From assembly GCA_905221605.1 (NCBI GenBank), contig CAJNDS010002619.1, positions 250,001 to 314,000 of the forward strand: a DNA stretch of 64,000 bases. The letters are read 5' to 3'. The notes below the pieces were generated by a model. The model ran no database searches, was not told where the DNA came from, and saw only the letters and a program-made list of their open reading frames with translations. The stretch's first letter is position 1; every line of letters starts with the position of its first letter. A program made the translations under genes and the position numbers. Positions 10,551 through 22,300 of the stretch are shown piece after piece. Origin of the DNA: Symbiodinium natans (lineage: Eukaryota > Sar > Dinophyceae > Suessiales > Symbiodiniaceae).

Positions 10551-13130
10551 CTTAGTGTGGCATGTGGAGTGCATGTTGATTGTGGTTCAGGCCAATTGGC
10601 ATTGAGCTTCCTTCCCAAGAGTATTTCATGGTTTTATTTGTTTGAAAAGTTCCTGTCAGGGAAGACATTGTTATCCGAATCCAAACACCACTCAACCAAG
10701 CGGCTCAAGCGTCAGCCTCCCCATTCTGCTAGGCGCGCAAGAGACACTTCGAAAAGAAGCGCCTCGAAGAGGCCAGCCGCGCCTGGCCATCCATGGCTGG
10801 ACAAGTTCAGTCAAACTTGGTACACGTAGTCTTTTGCTCTTGCATCATCTCGCATCGTTCGATTTTTTGCGCGTCGATCGGCGTCCACATTGGGGGGCTG
10901 CATTCCGCAGCGTGTGTCTCGTGATGTGTCAAAGTCGGCTTCGTCATTTGCTGCGCCCACATGGTGTTTTGCTGCTCGTAGTGCTCACAACCCAAGACCC
11001 TTTTCGCCTAAAACGAACATCCCGACACTTTGATCGGCGTCCACATTGGGGCGTTTCCAAGAGACATCTCTTGATGTGCGAAGTCGGCCTCGACGTCAGT
11101 TACACAGCGTCGTATTTGTTTTATGGAACATCGGTTGCTTGGGCGCATTCCTTATATAGGGTCGTCCGCTTCCTCTTCGGAACAAGTTACTGAGATTTAC
11201 TGAGAGGGTCTGAACGCCGCCACGATGACTGTTGCCAAAATCTTAAGCCCAAACCCCAAACTTGAACTTAAGCCGTGAACATTCATGAACCCCTAAGTAA
11301 CATCTTAACCCCATATAAGCCTTAAACCTGATATTCGAGCGCATGCACGCATGGTGATTGACGCCTGAAAGAGAGTAAAAATTCGTGAACGTGCCTGAAC
11401 ATGTTTGCCCCCAGGGCAAGCAGCAGCATGAATTCTGACATCTTGCCGGCGTTGCATGGGGTCCTGTGTCGTTCTTTGCTTCCCTCAAGCCACTTCTGTG
11501 AGAGAGCCGCTTTCGCTGCGCAAGGTGCGCACACTTGTTTGTGCATGTCTGCAAGGGTTGCACTTCCCTTTGCGTTGGTTTATCCTCGCGCCGCCCTTAG
11601 AAGTAGGGATGGTTTTCTGTTCATGTAACAGGAGAGATGCAAAAATATGCCAAAAAGCGCTGTCGTCCGCAGCAAATCCGGCAGTTTGACCCATGTTCGC
11701 TGTTCGCCTACATTCCAGCGTATTGGGGATTTCTCGGCCTTGGTGCGTAATCCCGCCGCTGATGTGTATTTCCGCTATGTAGCGTTCACAATGGCATGAC
11801 GTGTGTTCTCGCGACCTGCATGATATAAGATACGCGCCACTTGTACCCTCAGCCGGACAGGAGGAGCGACAGCGACAAGAGGCCAGTCCCCTTCAATTGA
11901 GTTTTTGCAAGCATCATCAAGCTCCCATGCCATGTTGCGGTGTGTTGATTCCGGAGATGGCTGAATGCAGGGACGGTTGCGAATAGCAAACGAGGAGCGG
12001 GGTAGGTCAACGATTCAATGGGGTTTCAGCACGTTTGGGCCTGAAACATCAAAGCCTTGGTCTGCAACCTTGGGTCCGATGCTCCTCAAAGTGTAATGTT
12101 AAATGTTACAGCCTCAGTTTTATGCTTGCACTGCAGGGTGTGCTTTGATTGGCTGTGCCAGGCTGGGTGGTCTTTCGGGTGGCTCTTTTGCTGCTGTACC
12201 TTCCGCCTCGCGCTCGGTTGCCGATCCTCATGTTACTTTGGTTCTACATATTGGTTTCCGAGGTCTGGTTTGGGTGTATAAATTCGCCCCATGTTGCCTG
12301 GACAAGAACAACACCTTCCCCCTTGACGTGGAAACGGTTCTGGCTGCTTGAGGGGAGTGGAGGGTCACTGCAAGAGTGTGGTAGCACTGACCTGCCGAGC
12401 GGGCAATCATGCATTCGCGACTCTGCAAGTCCTCGAGTCCACAAGTCCCCGATGCGAATTGGACGAGAAGTGGGGAGCTGGAAGAATGGATGCGCTGTAA
12501 GCATGGACGTATTCTGGATGATGGACATGCGAATTGGCTCTCGCCATGCTGCGTAAATCAACCAACATTGTTATGCAAAGTGGTTGTTGTGTTCCCCACA
12601 TTTGTTTGTGTTTCGGTGAGATTTCCCGGAAGCGATCTCAGGTGAGCGGTCCGTGTGGTGAAAGCTTTGGAAACATGCAGCAGGTGGGGATAGGGGAGGG
12701 AGCTGTAGTGGTTTGCGAGAGCGTCTTGTTCCAGAACTTCTCGCAACGAAAAGGAGCATCACTTTGCTGCTGACGCGCGCAGGCTTCTGCTGCGTGTTGG
12801 ATCCTATGTCCATGGCACCCAGATTTGTCCCCGCCAGCATTCTCAAGTCCCCAAGCATGCGCGTTCGCGGCAGCATATGTTGCCCAAGTCGTTTCCCAAG
12901 CTTTCGCTGCGGCCTTGCCATGGCCGCTTGGAGTTTTAGAAATGTGTTGGGGTTCGGGTGGTGTCAGCACTTTCTTGCCGCTGCTTAGTGATTTTGTCCC
13001 GAAAACCCAATGGTCCGCACATCAGCCCCCAGTGGAGCGTGTTCAAGGGGGGGTGCAAGGAAGCTGTAGCCATAAGGTTGAAACCGCCAGCCCTGCACAA
13101 AGTTACAAAATTCCTTGCTGAAAAGCACTC
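10551..13130. other. Gap without recognised gene
   Basis: Many short frames on both strands but no domain I can name. A duplicated phrase (gatcggcgtccacattggggg) occurs near 10,875 and again near 11,033, a local direct repeat of about 20 bp. The frame at 10,642-11,193 (183 codons) spans both copies and has no recognisable features. Confidence 0.4.
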
Positions 13131-13132
13131 AG

Positions 13133-13185
13133 GATGAGGCAATGCAGCTCGAACAGGAGGAGAAGAGTTTCGGGCCTGGGTTTTT
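13133..13185 (+). CDS. Candidate coiled-coil exon
   Basis: After ttccttgctgaaaagcactcag the frame reads DEAMQLEQEEKSFG and continues a few codons to a stop near 13,187. Acidic and glutamine-rich, in the same orientation as the other helix patches. No donor is clear; low support. Confidence 0.28.
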
Positions 13186-13189
13186 GTAG

Positions 13190-16100
13190 AGCTTCGGGGA
13201 CAATAAGCATATAGAGGACGAGAGCCAAACAACACTGCGTGGAGCCAGGAACTCCACTTGCAACTCGCCATCGCCGCCAGCCTGGGCGACGAGGCGGCGC
13301 GCTTGCTACATCGTGCCCCATGAGGCTTCCCAAGTCAACCACTGCCAATCCTAGGCCAGATAAATTACAGTTGGCCCTATCCTATTCCAGCCCCAAGATA
13401 CGGACAAACCTCACATCATGTACAAGACGCAACCTCGGAATTATTCATGAAACCCGAAGGCAGGCTTTGGTTCATCATCGACGCCTAAAAAGCTGTTGCA
13501 GCTGGAAATGAGTTTTCGGGCATGGGGCATGCAATGGTTTCCCAGACGTCTGTACAACACCGCAGCTACAATCTCGTGTACATGTCTTTCTGCGGGCCGA
13601 GAGTAGACAGAGCAGCAGACTCGATTTTCCGAGCAGCAGTTTTGCACATGTTCTGTAAGGAGGCGGCCAGAAGACGCTTGGTGGTTGATTTCAACTTCAT
13701 GGTTGGGTGTGATCGGATGGGAGCTGCAAGCCTTTGCAAGTCTTGAATGTTCGCGCTACATGTGTATTGACATACAAGAGCATTGGAAATATGGGGCCAG
13801 GGGAGGGGGGGGGCGGGGCGAGGGTTTGATACGGTATGTATTTCGACGATCCACATCCAAGGGTTTAGGGTTCAGGGTGTGAGCGAGAGCTGAAACTGAT
13901 GAAAAGCACATATTCGAACCCCGCACCACACGAGGCTGCATCGCAATGAAGTCCACATGCACTGTATGATGGCATATGTTTTGGACCTCATTACCCAAGT
14001 CCATGGCAGACAGTTTGGTTTGTGGAGGCAAAGGCCACCCGCAGAGCAACAGGCTAGGCCCTACAACCACGTGCTAGCCCCAAGGCTTCGAGCCTCTGCC
14101 ACGTCTCCTTGGGGCCTCTCGGATGCGCTTGGCCAAACGTTCCGAATGTCCCAGAGTGCAAACCGCAGACGTCTTTTCGGCTTTGGATGTGCCTCATCCT
14201 TTGCATGGGTTCCTGTCCACCCGCCGTTTCAAGACCAACCCCAAACTCTTCGTGTACAGCACAGGGTAGATTCTCCATTCTTCAATGTATCTGGATGAGA
14301 ACCCCAAAGGGCTTGAAAACCCAGAACCTCCTGAGACCACAACACCACAGTTCCAAAAGCCCTGAAACCCCCAAGCCTGCCATTGACTCCTGATGCTGCC
14401 CAGGCTGGCGCTCGTGGCTCAAGAGCCTGTCTTGCAACTTTGGGTTTCGGGGGGCTTTAGTGGCAGTTTCTTTTTCAACATGGGGTTTTGTGTGAGGGGT
14501 TTGTTGTTCTGGGTTTCAGGGCGCGGGGTTCAAGGTTGAGGCTTCAAAGCTTGCGTATGCGAAGTCCCACATGATCGTGGAAGAATCCGTGTCCACAGGC
14601 TTGAAGTACCACATGGATTTTGGTGCCAGGAAGTTTGTCTTTGATCGTGCCATTAGAGCTTAATTGTGCCAGAGTCTTAGGATGTCAACCTGCGCCTTCC
14701 CAGCGATCTGCTTCTGGTGTGCCTTGGCTCGGACCAAGTCGTTTAGCCGCTTTGGCCCTCAGACTCAGAGTGGCGCGCGCACACACAGACACAGACACAC
14801 CCCCAAATGCCTGGTACAGAAGAAGAATTGGCAAAGGAGATTCTTCAATGAATCAGGGTGAAATCCCCACAGGAATGCCAAACTGTTCGCTCCAAACAAC
14901 GTGGGCCAGCAAGCTGCCAAAAGCCCCACACAAAGCCAACGTTTTTCTTTCTCGCTTGAGTTGGAGGGGAGTTGCGGGTTGTTGGCCTAAACTTTGGGCC
15001 TAAACGTGAGGCTGTTCAAGGTCAAGGACAGGTCCAAAAAAAAAGCAAGTTTCCGGGTGGTCGTTGTGAATCTTTAGTTCAATGACGAAGGCTTTAGCGA
15101 TCAACACCTGTAGGTGAAATGCGGCTTTGTATTTTAACCCTCTTTATCGGAATGTCTTGTGAGGCGGCCCTGTGCTGAGTCAGCAGGTTGGAAGAACTGG
15201 CCTACAAATTTCGGAGGTTTTCTTGTTTATCCCTGCACTTCCCATGCTGGAACAGATCTATCCTAGAGCTAGGCCTACGTCTCGATACACAGTGTCCCAT
15301 GATGTCCCATGCATCTGATTCACTGGCGGATGGAGCTGCTATGGAGCTCCTACCCGTCCCTGCGCTAGGCCGCTAGGCTACATCATGACAAAGCGTAAAC
15401 TGGCCTGGCATCTGCGGCAAGGATCAGGGACCCATCTGCTTCGGTGGTGTTCCGCCGCAGTGTTCAGAAGCTGTATCCGAGGATACTCCTCAGTTGCGGC
15501 ACAGAGGATTCCGTGCTGTGCGGTGTCCAGCCCATGGAGTACCTCCGTGCGCCCACCATGAGTGGCTCGGTGATTCTAGCTCGGTGATACTTAGTGTTGC
15601 AGTGCTTAAACTAATGCTCGTGGTTTTCTTAGCGAACCTTCGAAAGACGATTTTGGTGAGGATTGATTCGCGGCTGCTTCATATTCTAGCATTTCTCATA
15701 AGGCTGCGCAACTGTAAGACTCTTTAGCCGCCGGGCAGAAAACTCCAAACAGAAAGTCGCGCTCACCATGCCCCTGGATATTTCTGGAATCTTGAATCGC
15801 ACAATCGCAATCGTGTTTGAGGTGTGAGGGCTTGAAGACTGCACATTCAACGCATGCTTCTCCTACGCCGTTTGCCGTACGCATTCCTTGCTTCGCATCT
15901 ATGAAATCTCATGGCCAACCGCAAGCCCCAAACAAGACATCCTTGTAGGAAAATACCTGGATGAGGCCGCTTCGGTCAGATCTCGGTGGGACCCAGCGGG
16001 ATGATCGCCTTTGCCGCAGAGCTGGCCGGCAATGCTTGGAAGGCAGAGTCTTGCTCTTGGAACCCTAGTCCTCCCTCCTTCTCCTGCTCTTACAGGATAA

Positions 16101-16555
16101 CAATGTTTGTTCACTTGATTGAAATGCTGCATCTTTCTGGTAGACGTGCGGCTTTAAGGTTTGTAGCTGGCATTGTTGAGTTGATCACATTGATACAGGT
16201 CAGTTGTCTTTTGCAGGGTTCGTCGCAGTTACATGCCCTCGTCCTCTGCTAAAGCTTCGTATGGCATCTTGCATCATTGTGTCCGCAAAGCCTTAGCACC
16301 GAGAGATCTCTGTACTCTACAACATCTAGCCCAAAACATTCAGCTTTTCAGCGACCAGCAGTTATGTTTCGAGCTTCCTTGTGTCTGGGAGTTCTGGATG
16401 GTGCACATTCGGCTGCAAAAGCTTGTTCCCCATCTTCGTGGAGTTGAGGAAGATGCTGTGTGGTGCAGTTGGCCTGAGAACCCTAAACCTTTAAACCGTC
16501 AGCTGTTAAACCCTGACTGCCTCAAGAACGCCTCCCAATCCAAGGCGAGTTTAGG
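13190..16555. other. Gap without recognised gene
   Basis: No supported gene. A G-rich run sits at about 13,798-13,822. A short helix-like reading (SRLEELAYKF) occurs at about 15,185-15,215 on the + strand, and another (AELAGNAWKAES) at about 16,018-16,053; both are too short to call alone. A few tttaggg words occur, more often toward 14,400-14,540. Confidence 0.4.
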
Positions 16556-16558
16556 GTT

Positions 16559-16684
16559 ATGGCGCTTGTGCGTTCTGAACACAAGTATGAGTGCAGTCAG
16601 TTGAACGACTTTCAATGCCAACTGGGAGTGGCCACAAAACAGTTCAAGTTCCTGTCAAGCGTAAGCGAGCTGCTGGAATCCTGA
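16559..16684 (+). CDS. Candidate coiled-coil exon or micro-ORF (41 codons)
   Basis: A complete frame starts MALVRSEHKYECSQLNDF and ends in SVSELLES before a TGA that is itself followed by GTGAG (16,685-16,690). It is helical and heptad-like throughout. It could be a small exon whose donor lies at the GTGAG, in which case the TGA would be within or next to the splice site, or the end of an older reading frame. No family recognised. Confidence 0.35.
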   Translation: MALVRSEHKYECSQLNDFQCQLGVATKQFKFLSSVSELLES

Positions 16685-17109
16685 GGTGAGCTGCGAGCTT
16701 CTTCGGTGCCAGGCGCGTCTGGTAGCATGTTAGCCTTCAACTCCACTTGCAGGCTACAGTTCCAGCTTCAGCTAAATGTTCTCAACCCGGTGGGGTAGAC
16801 TCTGGTAGACTGGTCTTGGGCATCCCTCTGTAGTCATGGGCATGTTGTGCCCCATTACCAGCCGACTCAAACCGCTAAAGTTTTCGGAAGCTTTTGCCTT
16901 CTTGGATGTACACAAAAGACAAAGCTTAGGGTTGTTTAGTCGGTTTGCTCCTTTGGAATCGCAACAAGCCAACATCAGAGACACGAAAATCCATGATACA
17001 GGCATGGCAAATAACCCGGTTGTGGAACTTTATGTAAGGATGGCCCCGAAGTCAAGGATTCCTTGTAAAAACGAGAAGGCATATAAAAAAGATAACGTTT
17101 AAATGTTGG

Positions 17110-17960
17110 GCAGAAGGAAGGGTACTAAGCTTGTACTACAAAGCAATGAAAAAGCAGCCGGCTCACGGAAACATCGATTCCAAATACTAAGCTTGTACAA
17201 AGCAATGAAAAACCAGCCGGCTCACGGAAGCATCGATTCCAGTACTAAGCTTGCGCTACAAAGCAATGAAAAACCAGTCGGCCCACGGAAACATCGATTC
17301 CAGTACTAACTTGTACTAAGCAATGAAAAACCAGTCGGCCCACGGAAACATCGATTCCAGTATTAACTTGTACTACAAAGCAATGAAAAACAGGCCGCAT
17401 CACGGAAACATCGATTCCAGTACTAGGCTTGTATCACAGAGCAATGAAACACCAGCCGGCTCACGGAAACATCGATTCCAGTACTAACTTGTACTACAGA
17501 GCAATGAAAAACCAGCCGGCTCACGGAAACCTCGATTCCAATACTAAGCTTGTACAAAGCAATGAAAAACCAGCCGGCTCACGGAAACATCGATTCCAGT
17601 ACTAAGCTTGTACTACAAAGCAATGAAAAACCAGTCGGCCCACGGAAACATCGATTCCAGTATTAACTTGTACTACAAAGCAATGAAAAACAGGCCGCAT
17701 CACAGAAACATCGATTCCAGTACTAGGCTTGTATCACAGAGCAATGAAACACCAGCCGGCTCACGGAAACATCGATTCCAGTATTAACTTGTACTACAAA
17801 GCAATGAAAAACCAGTCGGCCCACGGAAACATCGATTCCAGTACTAAGCTGTACTACAAAGCAATGCAAAACCGGCCGGCTCACGAAAACATCCTGAGCT
17901 TGTACTACAAAACAATGAAAAACCAGCCGGCCGAGCCCAATTCTGCGGAGACATGGCCGG
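17110..17960 (+). repeat. 60-bp satellite, ~14 units, with 300-bp higher-order period
   Basis: Units of 57-61 bp: cacggaaacatcgattcca, gtactaagcttgtactac, aaagcaatgaaaaaccagccgg. The cacgg word starts at 17,164, 17,223, 17,284, 17,341, 17,401, 17,462, 17,522, 17,580, 17,641, 17,701, 17,762, 17,822 and 17,882. Units at 17,341-17,460 and 17,641-17,760 share the private variants tattaacttg, caggccgcat and ggcttgtatcacag, giving a 5-unit (300-bp) higher-order repeat. There are no unique spacers. Confidence 0.96.
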
Positions 17961-17969
17961 TACTAAAGA

Positions 17970-18608
17970 TGTACTACTGTGTGGTATCATAGCTTTGATA
18001 GCCTAGATGTGTCGTTTAGCTTGTAAAACAAAACGGAATAAATTTAACGATAAAGTTTGCGCTCGGGTACTTTCATTGGCCACCTGGTTTTTTGGCTAGC
18101 CCATATGCTTTCACCTTAACTCGGTGGTCTGCAAGCAAACGTGCAATGAATGCATGAAGCTAAGCATGTTCCTGCGTTTCCAAGCTTATGCTTTGACAGT
18201 CCGACGGGGGCTTTGCGCCCAGCCGCAGCCAGCGCAGCTTCGCGCCGCATCGGCACCTGCGGCGGCAGCTTGAGATGCATTCAGCAGGGATTAGCAGATG
18301 ATATGAGACGTGGTCAAAATTACCGCTCTCTGATTTTAGTAGAGGGGTAGTTGTTGCTGCAAAATGCCGAGGATCGATAGGGGACGCTCTAAAATAATCG
18401 GGAAATTTGATGCGATAGGATAAAAGTGCGCTAGGTGAAAAACCTGGAAATCCATAGGGGACGCGCTAATTCAAAAAACAAAAAAGGCTTAGGCTTAAAC
18501 AAGTAATTTTGAGGCCGACTCATATTCGCTTGAAGAGCACACCTTGAGTTCAAGTTTTCCCCATTCATTTATGGCTGTTGATCAACGCGCTTGTTCGATC
18601 TTGTTCGT
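17970..18608. other. Gap; short direct repeat at 18.37-18.47 kb
   Basis: No gene recognised. The phrase cgataggggacgctctaa near 18,373 recurs as cataggggacgcgctaat near 18,453, a diverged direct repeat about 80 bp apart. An AT-rich stretch lies at 18,000-18,060. Confidence 0.45.
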
Positions 18609-18610
18609 AG

Positions 18611-18669
18611 CAGAGCAGCAGTGTGAACAGTGGAAGGCCGAGCTGGCAGCTGGCCACGCGGAGCTCCGG
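18611..18669 (+). CDS. Candidate coiled-coil exon
   Basis: Bounded by gttcgatcttgttcgtag (acceptor-like, pyrimidine-rich) and GTTTGAGG (donor-like) at 18,670. The frame reads AEQQCEQWKAELAAGHAELR, the most convincing coiled-coil segment in the window. The frame hits a stop just past the proposed donor. A minus-strand frame of 186 codons covers the same bases (18,569-19,129) but has no recognisable domain and a proline-rich, low-complexity middle; I prefer the + strand reading. Family unknown. Confidence 0.42.
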
Positions 18670-19221
18670 GTTTGAGGTTGTAAGTTATAAGGGTTCTGGG
18701 CTTACAGGGCCAAGAAGGATGCCAAAGTTCATAGGAAACGAACACGAGAGCATCCGCCCCATGCTTCCTAAAGGGCTGATTCAAACAATTCAGGTCAACC
18801 GCAAACGCGATATTTCCAGGGCGTATGTAACGGAACTTGGGGGGGTTGGTGGAGGCGGGGGGGAGGGGAGATTGCGGTGACTTCGAGTTGTGCAGGGGTG
18901 GCCTTTGGAGGTTAGGGTTTTGCGGTCGGCAGTTCGGACGGTCAAAGGATTGAGATGCCAGGAGATCAAAGCTGGAACGCTGGCTGGAGTGCAAGCTTGC
19001 AAGTCTTTGACGGTGTCGTTCTGCATGAGCTTTCGCAGGGACACGTTGGAAATGGATCAGCAGTGTCCATGAACTGCAGGCGTTGTTCCATGTCAAAATC
19101 GCGCACAGCTTCAGAGTCGTAAGAACCAAAAGAAACGCTAGAACCGCAACCTTAAACCGCAGGAAACCCCCTGAACACTATAAGTCCTTAACCAACAACA
19201 ACCCAAATCTCTCCAACCGCT

Positions 19222-19309
19222 GCATCGCGGAAGGAGCACGCCTGGTTGCCTCTGCTGCTCGAAGAGGACATTGCCAGTGCGCTGCAAAACCAGCTGATAC
19301 ATCTTGCGG
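19222..19309 (+). CDS. Candidate helical exon
   Basis: One + frame reads ASRKEHAWLP followed by LLLEEDIASALQNQLIHLA, then GCGGTGTGTGG. It is a long amphipathic helix consistent with the other patches. Splice sites are not clear-cut; ends are approximate and the call is weak. Confidence 0.28.
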
Positions 19310-19319
19310 TGTGTGGTTC

Positions 19320-22300
19320 ATGAAACATTACGCCAGCAAATGCACCACTGCCTGCGACCCTTCACTGGAGTTGAGGGTTCGGGGCGCGATGACCTGAGTA
19401 AGAATCATCACCGAATCCCGACTGCAACTTCAAAAAAATCGTTCAGTGCTGTTTGAAATTCTCAGTTCTGGCTTGCGCCGGGAAAAAAAAAACCACCCTT
19501 GCTCGCTCAGCTGCGCGTCCGCTTTCCTGCTCGCGGGTGCGTCCATGTTACCAGCATGATTACGTCGATTACGTCCATGTTACCAGTGCGGTCTTGCCTG
19601 TTACGAGCACATTGGAATGGCCAGAGCATCTATGCCCGCACGAGGATTGCATCCATGATGGCCTGCACGATCCTGCACGATGACTGCGTCCCTGTTACCA
19701 GTGACACGTGGCGTCCACGTAATTGACCCTTAAAACTGGTCGGCCTGGATGCGAGCGCTGGGGATACGATTTCGCTGCGCTTGCCACACGTTCCTACATC
19801 CCACCGGGAACGGAGTTGCCCAGAATGCTTGCAGAGATCCCAAAACAGGTTGCTTTCCGGAAGTATGGTTCCTTTCTGGTATTCCTTGTCAGCCAATCCT
19901 GTGCCAATCCCCATAGGCCAGGCAGACGTTCTGCTCCAAAGCGGCTGGATTCCATTTGTTGGTGAGTCACATTCACACCGTCCCGTGAAGTCGGGCTAAC
20001 CTGCATGAAGCAGGTAGTGACCACAATGCCCACATGATGGCTGGGCTTGATTTCGGTTCGTCGCGCTAGTTTTGTGAATCAGTTGCACCGACTCCACGGC
20101 AAGGCAAGTCGAGCTTGCAATGTTAAAGGTCTGCACCACATCAAGCGTGATTAGAAGAAGTCCGGAAAGATGTGCCTGGCAAGCTGCTGTCTGTTTCGGG
20201 TTTGGTTTCTGCTTCATATGGCTTCGGGCGGAGCCCTTTGGCGCGGACATGTATGATTCCAGAAGGTCCTGCTACGTCCTGAAGAGTTACTACTACTTCG
20301 CCACGTGAGCCACAAGATCATCTCTGCTGACTTTGTAACTGCATATGCAGAATGAACGTCTCACACACGTCTCCAGTAACAAGCCGATTCGCTTCTCCAC
20401 GTTTACCAGAGCAACAACATTTAAGATCCGGCGCCGACACAGCAGCTCTTGCGAGAATTCTGTCCTGAAAGCCATTGCTGCAGGCAACGAATCCAGATAT
20501 GTCTATGATCTTGACTCTTGTTCCTTAGGTCTCCAAATAGATAACCGTGGTCTTGCAGACGTCCATACTAGCCGCGGAGGATATCGATGCCGTGCTCCCC
20601 CTGCTTCGGCGTCGGCTGGCCGGCAGCGAGAACCTTGAGCTTTCTTCGTCGTAACATGTGGGAGTCGCAGCTAACGGTACCAGAGCTCATGGTTCTAACC
20701 GTGTTCATTTCCGAGGTGAGTTGCAGTGTTCCAAGACTGTTTACGAGGTTGAGCCTTCATTGATGCCTTCAAGCCTTTTCTTCATCTGGAGGGCTGCACT
20801 TGAATTTCCACCGACACACATTTTGTTCTTTACGTGGTGCCCAGTTGCTGGTTACATCTGGATGCAATGAGTAGGATGGGTAGCTTCCCACCGGAGGTCC
20901 CAACACATTGAGGACAACATGAACACGGCGGATGTGGTTTAGGGTTGAGAGTTTGAATGTTTCCCAATGCAATTTAGCCAGGGTCCCGGCAAATCATCCA
21001 GAATATTGTTCTGATCCCCCATTGCGTTGCAGAAGACTTCCTGTTTATTCGTACCTCGCGCGAGCCTCGCGTGGACCCTTGTTTCAACATACCGTGAAAT
21101 GACGATGTTGTTACTGCAGGGGGTTGGGATGCCCCCTGTAGGAGAGGTGGGGAGGTTGGCAGGTTGGCTCACATGGCCTAGCATTCCTCCCGCGACTCCA
21201 GCCATGCTTTGCCAACCCTGCAATGGAAACATCGTAAAACCGCCTTCCCAAACCTATGTGCCCCTGCAGTTTCGCTATTTAAAACTGCTTGCAAATCCTG
21301 TCTTAAGACTTCTCAACCCACGCAGCCACGGCTGTAGTTGCAGAAAGCTGCTTTTGGGCGTTGCTTCGGTAGCGTTCGTGAGTGCCGCATGGCCGTAGTT
21401 GCGGAAGCCTACTTTTGCGGCTGATTTCGTGATCTTGTTTCCAACTTCTGCTCATGCTACATGAGGTCAGCGAATCGTGTCGTGCGTTGCGCGTCCTCGG
21501 CGCGTATGACGTGTGACGTCTCCGTATTTGGGTTCGTGGTACGTCTCTATCAGTTTAACATTGGGCGGGGTGCAAAAGCGCTCCTTGCATCATGCAGCCA
21601 TAATATGCAATAGGCAGTCCCACTGCTCGGCAAGGGTCCAACTTCGTCCACGTTGGTTCAAGGGTCGAAACATCCGGCTTTCAGGCCGAGGAGGGGGGTT
21701 CCGGCGCAGAGCCCAAAGGACAAACAGGTGGATGTCTTTGGCAAGCAGGTGGATGTATTTTGCCGCGGTGCCAATATGCATTTGCGCAGTCGATTCTCAG
21801 AAAGTGGTCTGGGCACAGTGTTGCACTTGCAGACTTCGATGCGTTGTTCGGTAGTTGCAAGAACTGAAGCGTGCGTATTCGTAGCGTTTGCAATTGGTAC
21901 TTTTCACGAGTACTTGGAGGCTTGGCTTTGCCTTTGCGAGAGCACAGTCGCGCAGTCACCAACTGTCACCGATAGCCGATGGCGTTTTGTACTTAGTACT
22001 CGTGGGTTTGCGTTGAGCTCTGTTTTTGAGTTACGCGATGTTTTGTGACCGGCTAAGGACAAGAGAGCTTCATCCAGCAGATTCCAACGCAGCAGATTGA
22101 AAAGGCAGTCTCTCATAGGCATCACGCCGGCACTCAGCCGTTGCTGTGCATACCGTGCATTCCGTGCATAACCTGACCAACGGAGCCGTGCAGTAAAACC
22201 AAAGCACACAAGATCGAAGTACACAGCAAGTTACTCACGGCAAGACAAGATGCTGTGTAGACGATGAATGAAGCGATTGGGGAGGCTGGCAAGAGCTGGG

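Noticed and set aside
13840-13935. Possible tRNA (ttcgaaccccgc T-loop-like word)
   Set aside because: No acceptor, D-arm or anticodon arm could be folded around it.
17110-17960. CRISPR-like array
   Set aside because: Units are contiguous 60-bp satellites without unique spacers, and the sequence is eukaryotic in character.
18569-19129. 186-codon minus-strand gene
   Set aside because: No recognisable domain, proline-rich low-complexity middle, and it overlaps a better coiled-coil exon candidate on the + strand.
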